Shown here: positions 60,020 to 64,000 of the stretch, piece by piece
Numbering within the stretch: the first letter of the stretch is position 1
Layout: each line of letters begins with the position of its first letter
From: Zoroaster sp. YZ-2022
Lineage: Eukaryota; Echinodermata; Asteroidea; Forcipulatida; Zoroasteridae
NCBI GenBank assembly: GCA_029582265.1
Contig: CM055816.1
Span: 28,564,366 to 28,628,365 of the forward strand
Length of the DNA: 64,000 nucleotides
Reading direction: 5' to 3'
Made by a program: the position numbers and the translations under genes
The notes under the pieces: generated by a model
Seen by the model: only the letters and a program-made list of their open reading frames with translations
What the model was told of the DNA's origin: nothing
The model's database searches: none

Positions 60020-61143
60020 TGTTTTTCTGTCCACGATGGACAGTTTTTTTTGTATATCCCCAACTGCCCATATTTTAATTTTTGTTTGAAAATTCGCCTT
60101 TGGTTTTTAAATTTTTAGTGTTCTGCAGTTTACCCAGATAGGGGGATGTTTACAGTTGCGGAACGTAGACTAAAACGTTTCCAAATGTTTTTATTTTACT
60201 ATGATCAGCAGGTGTCTTATATCCTCAACTGCCCATGTTTTCATTTTCGTTTGAAAATTCGCATGTTAAGGTTTTTTATTTGAGATCGAGTGTTATGCGT
60301 GTTCAGATCGAGTGTAATACGTGCATACAGCACGGCAGTGGGAAAGTACCCGTGAGAGGGGCATGTTTACAGCTGCAGAACGTAGACTAAAATATTACCC
60401 AATGTTTTTATTTTACCATGGACAAGTTTGTTATATCCTCAACTGCCCATGTTTTCATTTTCGTTAGAAAAATTGCCTGTTAAGGTTTTAAAACTGTTAG
60501 TGTTCCGCAGTTTACCCATTTAGGTATTTGAGATTGAGTGTAACACGTGCATACTGCATGGCAGTGGGAAAGTACTCGTGGGAGGGGTCGTGTTTACAGC
60601 TGCAGAACGTAGACTCCAATATTACCAAATATTTTTATTTTACAATGGACAAGTTTGTTATATCCTCAACTGCCCATGTTTTTATTTTATTTAAAAAAAT
60701 CGACTGTTAAAGTATTATAATTGTTAGTGTTCCGCATTTTACCCAGTTAGGTATTTCAGATCGAGTGTAATACGTGCATACTGCATGGCAGTGGGAAAGT
60801 ACTCGTGGGAGGGGGCTGTTTACAGCTGCAGATCTCGTAGACTAAAATGTTACCAAATGTTTTTATTTTACCATGGACAAGTTTGTTATATCCTCAACTG
60901 CCCATGTTTTCATTTTCGTTAGAAAAATAGCTTGTTAAGTTTTTGTACTTTTCGGTGTTCCGCAGTTTACCCATTTAGGTATTTCAGATCGAGTGTAATA
61001 CGTGCATACTGCATGGCAGTGGGAAAGTACTCGTGGGAGGGGTCGTGTTTACAGCTGCAGAACGTAGACTCCAATATTACCAAATATTTGTATTTTACCA
61101 TGGACAAGTTTATTATATCCTCAAGTGCCCATGTTTGGATCAC
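60020..61143 (+). repeat. tandem array, five units of about 217-230 bp
   Basis: Each unit includes CTGCAGAACGTAGACT, ATGTTTTTATTTTACCATGG, ACAAGTTTGTTATATCCTCA, CTGCCCATGTTTTCATTTT, GTGTTCCGCAGTTTACCC and CGTGCATACTGCATGGCAGT. Units begin near 60155, 60371, 60598, 60826 and 61055. Inverted units are at 63411-64000. The first unit is the most diverged. Confidence 0.92.
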
Positions 61144-61555
61144 TTAACCAGCATTCTGAAATACCTATAACTGAAAAATATAAATTGGGCAAATAAATAA
61201 ATTGATGAATAGCATGGGCATTTATAGGAAGACTACGTGCATTTGTGGTCTAGTATTAAATAGTTTTACAGTTGACTTGCGCAATATTTGATTATTTAAA
61301 AATTTTACTCGACAGTGATCATGATAGTAATAACAATTTCTTTCTTGTTCAATGAAATTTTTTTCATAGAAGTTTTGTTTAAATGATCCACTTGTTAAAT
61401 ACAAATAGTAATATAAATAAATAAAAAAACTACTATTCATAATGCTGTCCAATCAAGTTTTCAACTTTTCTTATATTTCTGCAGTGGGATGTATGTGAAA
61501 GAACCGCGGTGTACTTGTACATATTTAGCAAAATTGGTGTTGTCGGGTGCATTAT
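61144..61555. other. no gene seen
   Basis: AT-rich spacer between the tandem array and a LINE 3' end. Confidence 0.5.
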
Positions 61556-62345
61556 TATTTTTTTCTCTCTGATGGAGCAAAAAGCTCCTTTTATTTCTCA
61601 TTCACATATTTACAATTAACAATCAATTAATCACAAACAAATAAAGGAACGTATTTACAAAACTCGGATTAAAATAAAAAATAAACATTCAAATAAGCCA
61701 AAAGGGAGAACAATAAAAATATGTTATACACACATACGTATATGAAAGAAAAACGATCCTGTTTAGAAATTAAAAAACAATTTATCCCCTTCAAAGTAAC
61801 ATAAGGCTTTATTCTCCGTCGCTGATCCTAGCTCGCTCCGTGTGAATTTGCCTCTTGACGCCTTTTTTTGTATCTCTCTAGGATATGAAAACGCCCAGTT
61901 TGGCACTCCCATTAACTAATTCACATCTTATAGCCCAGATAATACGGTGCAGCCTAGCGACTAGTAACAATGGCACATCACACATCTGTTTTCCATGCCC
62001 TAAGATTCTATTACAATCATTTAAGAAAAACAAACTGTTACCTGTATATTTTGTTTACATAAATTCTCTTCGAAAAGCCAAGCTTCTAAATGTTTAGAAC
62101 AATAAATAAAAAGATGTTCAATACTTTCCTTTTCTACGCTACTCAATGGACATTATCATTATGAGTAATCTTCATTTTGTACAAAATGTCTTTGGTAGGC
62201 AAAATTCTATGTTTTAACCTGTACTAATGGTCTTTATCTCCATTGTCTAAAATATTACTTTGAACCTTCTTCCAAATACTTTCCCAATTGAATTTGGTGC
62301 TACGATTAAATATTATGTTGTCAATAAAATCAAAACAAGGAAGCC
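61556..62345 (-). pseudogene. L1/Tx1-like LINE ORF2 C-terminus and 3' UTR
   Basis: On the minus strand FNWESIWKKVQSNIL, then YRLKHRILPTKDILYKMKI, then a zinc-knuckle-like region with HCVACKRKES-like and EHLFIYCSKHLEAWLF residues lie in frames broken by stops and a frameshift. This is the C-terminal domain arrangement of L1/Tx1-type LINEs. The 3' UTR ends with AAAAGGAGCTTTTTGCTCC, a hairpin, near 61570. Confidence 0.6.
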
Positions 62346-62699
62346 ATAAAATACCCTTGTCACAATACGCTAAACGCATAACACATCTGTACAAAACTGC
62401 ACTCCATTAACCATATAATACCAATAACCAACAAATTTACACATTGAACTATTATTAATGGCAAGGCACTCAGTATCAGTCCAGCGCCCTGGCGCTCGCA
62501 GGCCACGAAAAACCACATTTTGGTAGTGAAAAATGTGGATGCGTCTTGTATTTACTACTGATGGCACTATATTGTTTTACTGCCATTAATATTGTGCCTA
62601 TTCACCACTACATGTACATATAGGTCAATGGTCACTCCTTTGTTTGAGAACCTTCCAATATGGCAGCTCTCTGTGTGCAATTATCATGTCATTAATCTA
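62346..62699. other. possible further LINE remnant, no gene
   Basis: A minus-strand open frame at 62370-62567 (…ERQGAGLILSALP in another frame) adjoins the L1/Tx1-like fragment but has no diagnostic residues. Confidence 0.35.
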
Positions 62700-62770
62700 T
62701 TGTAATAGATGTAATAATTGCATCGGGGATAAATTATATTAATTTAGTTTTACCCTTACACAACAAAAAT
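62700..62770 (-). mobile_element. SINE tail fragment
   Basis: TAGATGTAATAATTGCATCG followed by GGGATAAA matches 29380-29405 and the complement of the tail at 31865-31885. Confidence 0.6.
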
Positions 62771-63069
62771 AATACACCACACGTCCAAGGATAACGATTG
62801 AGGGCGCATTCCCTTTGTCCTAGTCTTGGTGCAAGACGTTATTATGCGGTTTCTTGTTGCACGACTACCTTTGTCCTTGCGAATTAATTAATTCGTGGGC
62901 GGGAGGGATATGAAGGGAAAATAGAAAGCAAGGTTTAATTGCTGAACAGAGAAGGAAGAATTGACAGTAGGACAAGGTTTATACGTGGCATGGAGTGAAT
63001 ACTAACAAAAGATGTTACGTACGGTATATTGCTCACTGAGCGTGCATGTCGTTCGCGTAACGAAAACAA
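62771..63069. other. no gene seen
   Basis: Spacer of 299 bp between the SINE tail and the LINE 3' end. Nothing is recognised in it. Confidence 0.5.
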
Positions 63070-63400
63070 GCTCCTGCTTACATCACGGACATGATCAAAG
63101 TTAGTCCTCACCGGAGACGACTTCGATCTTCCTCCTGTTCACTTAACTTTGTAGAGCCAAGAACACATTGCTTATCTTTTGCTGACCGAGCATTCTCCGT
63201 CTATAATGGCCCAAAAATCTGAAACAAGCTTCCGTTTCACGCCAGAGACGCCAGATGATTCCATACTTTAAAGTCACCCCTGGAAGCTCACCTGATGCAG
63301 GACGTTTATTAATAAACTAAATTCTGTGCCTCAGCGCCTAGAGCAAACTATTGATTTGTGTGCTTTATAAATTTATTTTGATTGATGGATTGGTCAGAAC
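63070..63400 (+). pseudogene. 3' end of a second CR1-like LINE
   Basis: The plus strand encodes ADRAFSVYNGPKI, then a TGA where Trp is expected, NKLPFH, and further degenerate C-terminal residues. This is the same AFSV...P.IWN.LP signature as the fragment at 47230. The 3' UTR with CAGCGCCTAGAGCAAAC, TGTGCTTTATAAATTTATTT and GATTGATGGATTGG ends the element. Confidence 0.65.
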
Positions 63401-63410
63401 CACCTCTTTG

Positions 63411-64000
63411 GTAAAATTTCAACCTACGTTCTGCAGCTGTAAACATAACCCCTCCCACGAGTACTTTCCCACTGTCATGCAGTACACACGTATTACACTC
63501 GATCTGAAATACCTAACTGGGTAAACTGCGGAACACTAACAATTATAATACTTTAACAGTCGATTTTTTTAAATAAAATAAAAACATGGGCAGTTGAGGA
63601 AATTTCAACCTACGTTCTGCAGCTGTAAACATAACCCCTCCCACGAGTACTTTCCCACTGTCATGCAGTACACACGTATTACACTCGATCTGAAATACCT
63701 AACTGGGTAAACTGCGGAACACTAACAATTATAATACTTTAACAGTCGATTTTTTTAAATAAAATAAAAACATGGGCAGTTGAGGATATAACAAACTTGT
63801 CCATTGTAAAATAAAAATATTTGGTAATATTGGAGTCTACGTTCTGCAGCTGTAAACATTCCCCCTCCCACGAGTACTTTCCCACTGCCATGCAGTATGC
63901 ACGTATTACACTCGATCTGAAATACCTAACTGGGTAAACTGCGGAACACTAACAATTATAATACTTTAACAGTCGATTTTTTTAAATAAAATAAAAACAT
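63411..64000 (-). repeat. inverted tandem array, continuing past the window
   Basis: Three units are reverse complements of the array at 60020-61143. The first two (63411-63592 and 63593 onward) are identical 182-bp units joined at GAGGA|AATTTCAACC. The third includes the additional TATAACAAACTTGTCCATTG section. The array is cut by the window end. Confidence 0.92.

Overview
This is nuclear DNA of an invertebrate animal, most likely a marine one. The genes are intron-rich with GT-AG splice sites, they are widely spaced and AT-rich, and most of the window is repeats. The frequent ACATGTAC motifs, the P2X7-cytoplasmic-domain gene, the tRNA-derived SINEs and the foldback elements would suit an echinoderm or hemichordate, but the phylum is an inference. 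Two runs of exactly 500 N (5844-6343, 48804-49303) mark scaffold gaps of unknown true size.

Layout. 0-6 kb: a SINE with a foldback MITE nested in its AT tract, exon 1 of TOMM70 (+), a candidate first exon and minisatellites. 6-26 kb: mostly non-coding, holding two related transposons with repeated GTAACGT iterons (11.2-12.9 and 13.8-16.2 kb, the second with a nested Harbinger-type MITE), a decayed non-LTR retrotransposon (16.9-18.3 kb, minus), a Helitron-like terminus, and several hAT-type and unclassified MITEs (22.5-25.1 kb). 26-43.5 kb: a large minus-strand locus. Its 5' part (43.5-32.7 kb) encodes C2H2 fingers followed by a transposase-like domain; its 3' part (32.4-26.4 kb) resembles SAMD3-like proteins. 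One intron holds an antisense gene with a P2X7-type cytoplasmic domain (34.5-36.2 kb). One exon is split by a young Ty3/gypsy element of the CsRn1 type (37835-42802, 4-bp target duplication, LTRs 440/446 identical). 44-45.4 kb: a foldback element with a 15-bp minisatellite core. 46.6-47.8 kb: tandem repeats, a CR1-like LINE 3' end and a tandem hairpin array. 49.3-54.6 kb: about 110 copies of a 45-bp minisatellite. 54.6-64 kb: SINEs, an LTR fragment, LINE fragments, and two inversely oriented tandem arrays (60.0-61.1 and 63.4-64 kb).

How it fits together. Only TOMM70 exon 1, the P2X7-domain gene and the minus-strand multi-exon locus are convincing cellular-type coding DNA. Several of their exons need single-base frame corrections, so either they are decaying or the assembly carries small indels. 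The rest records successive transposon insertions. At many of them target-site duplications can be read directly, which gives a relative insertion order.
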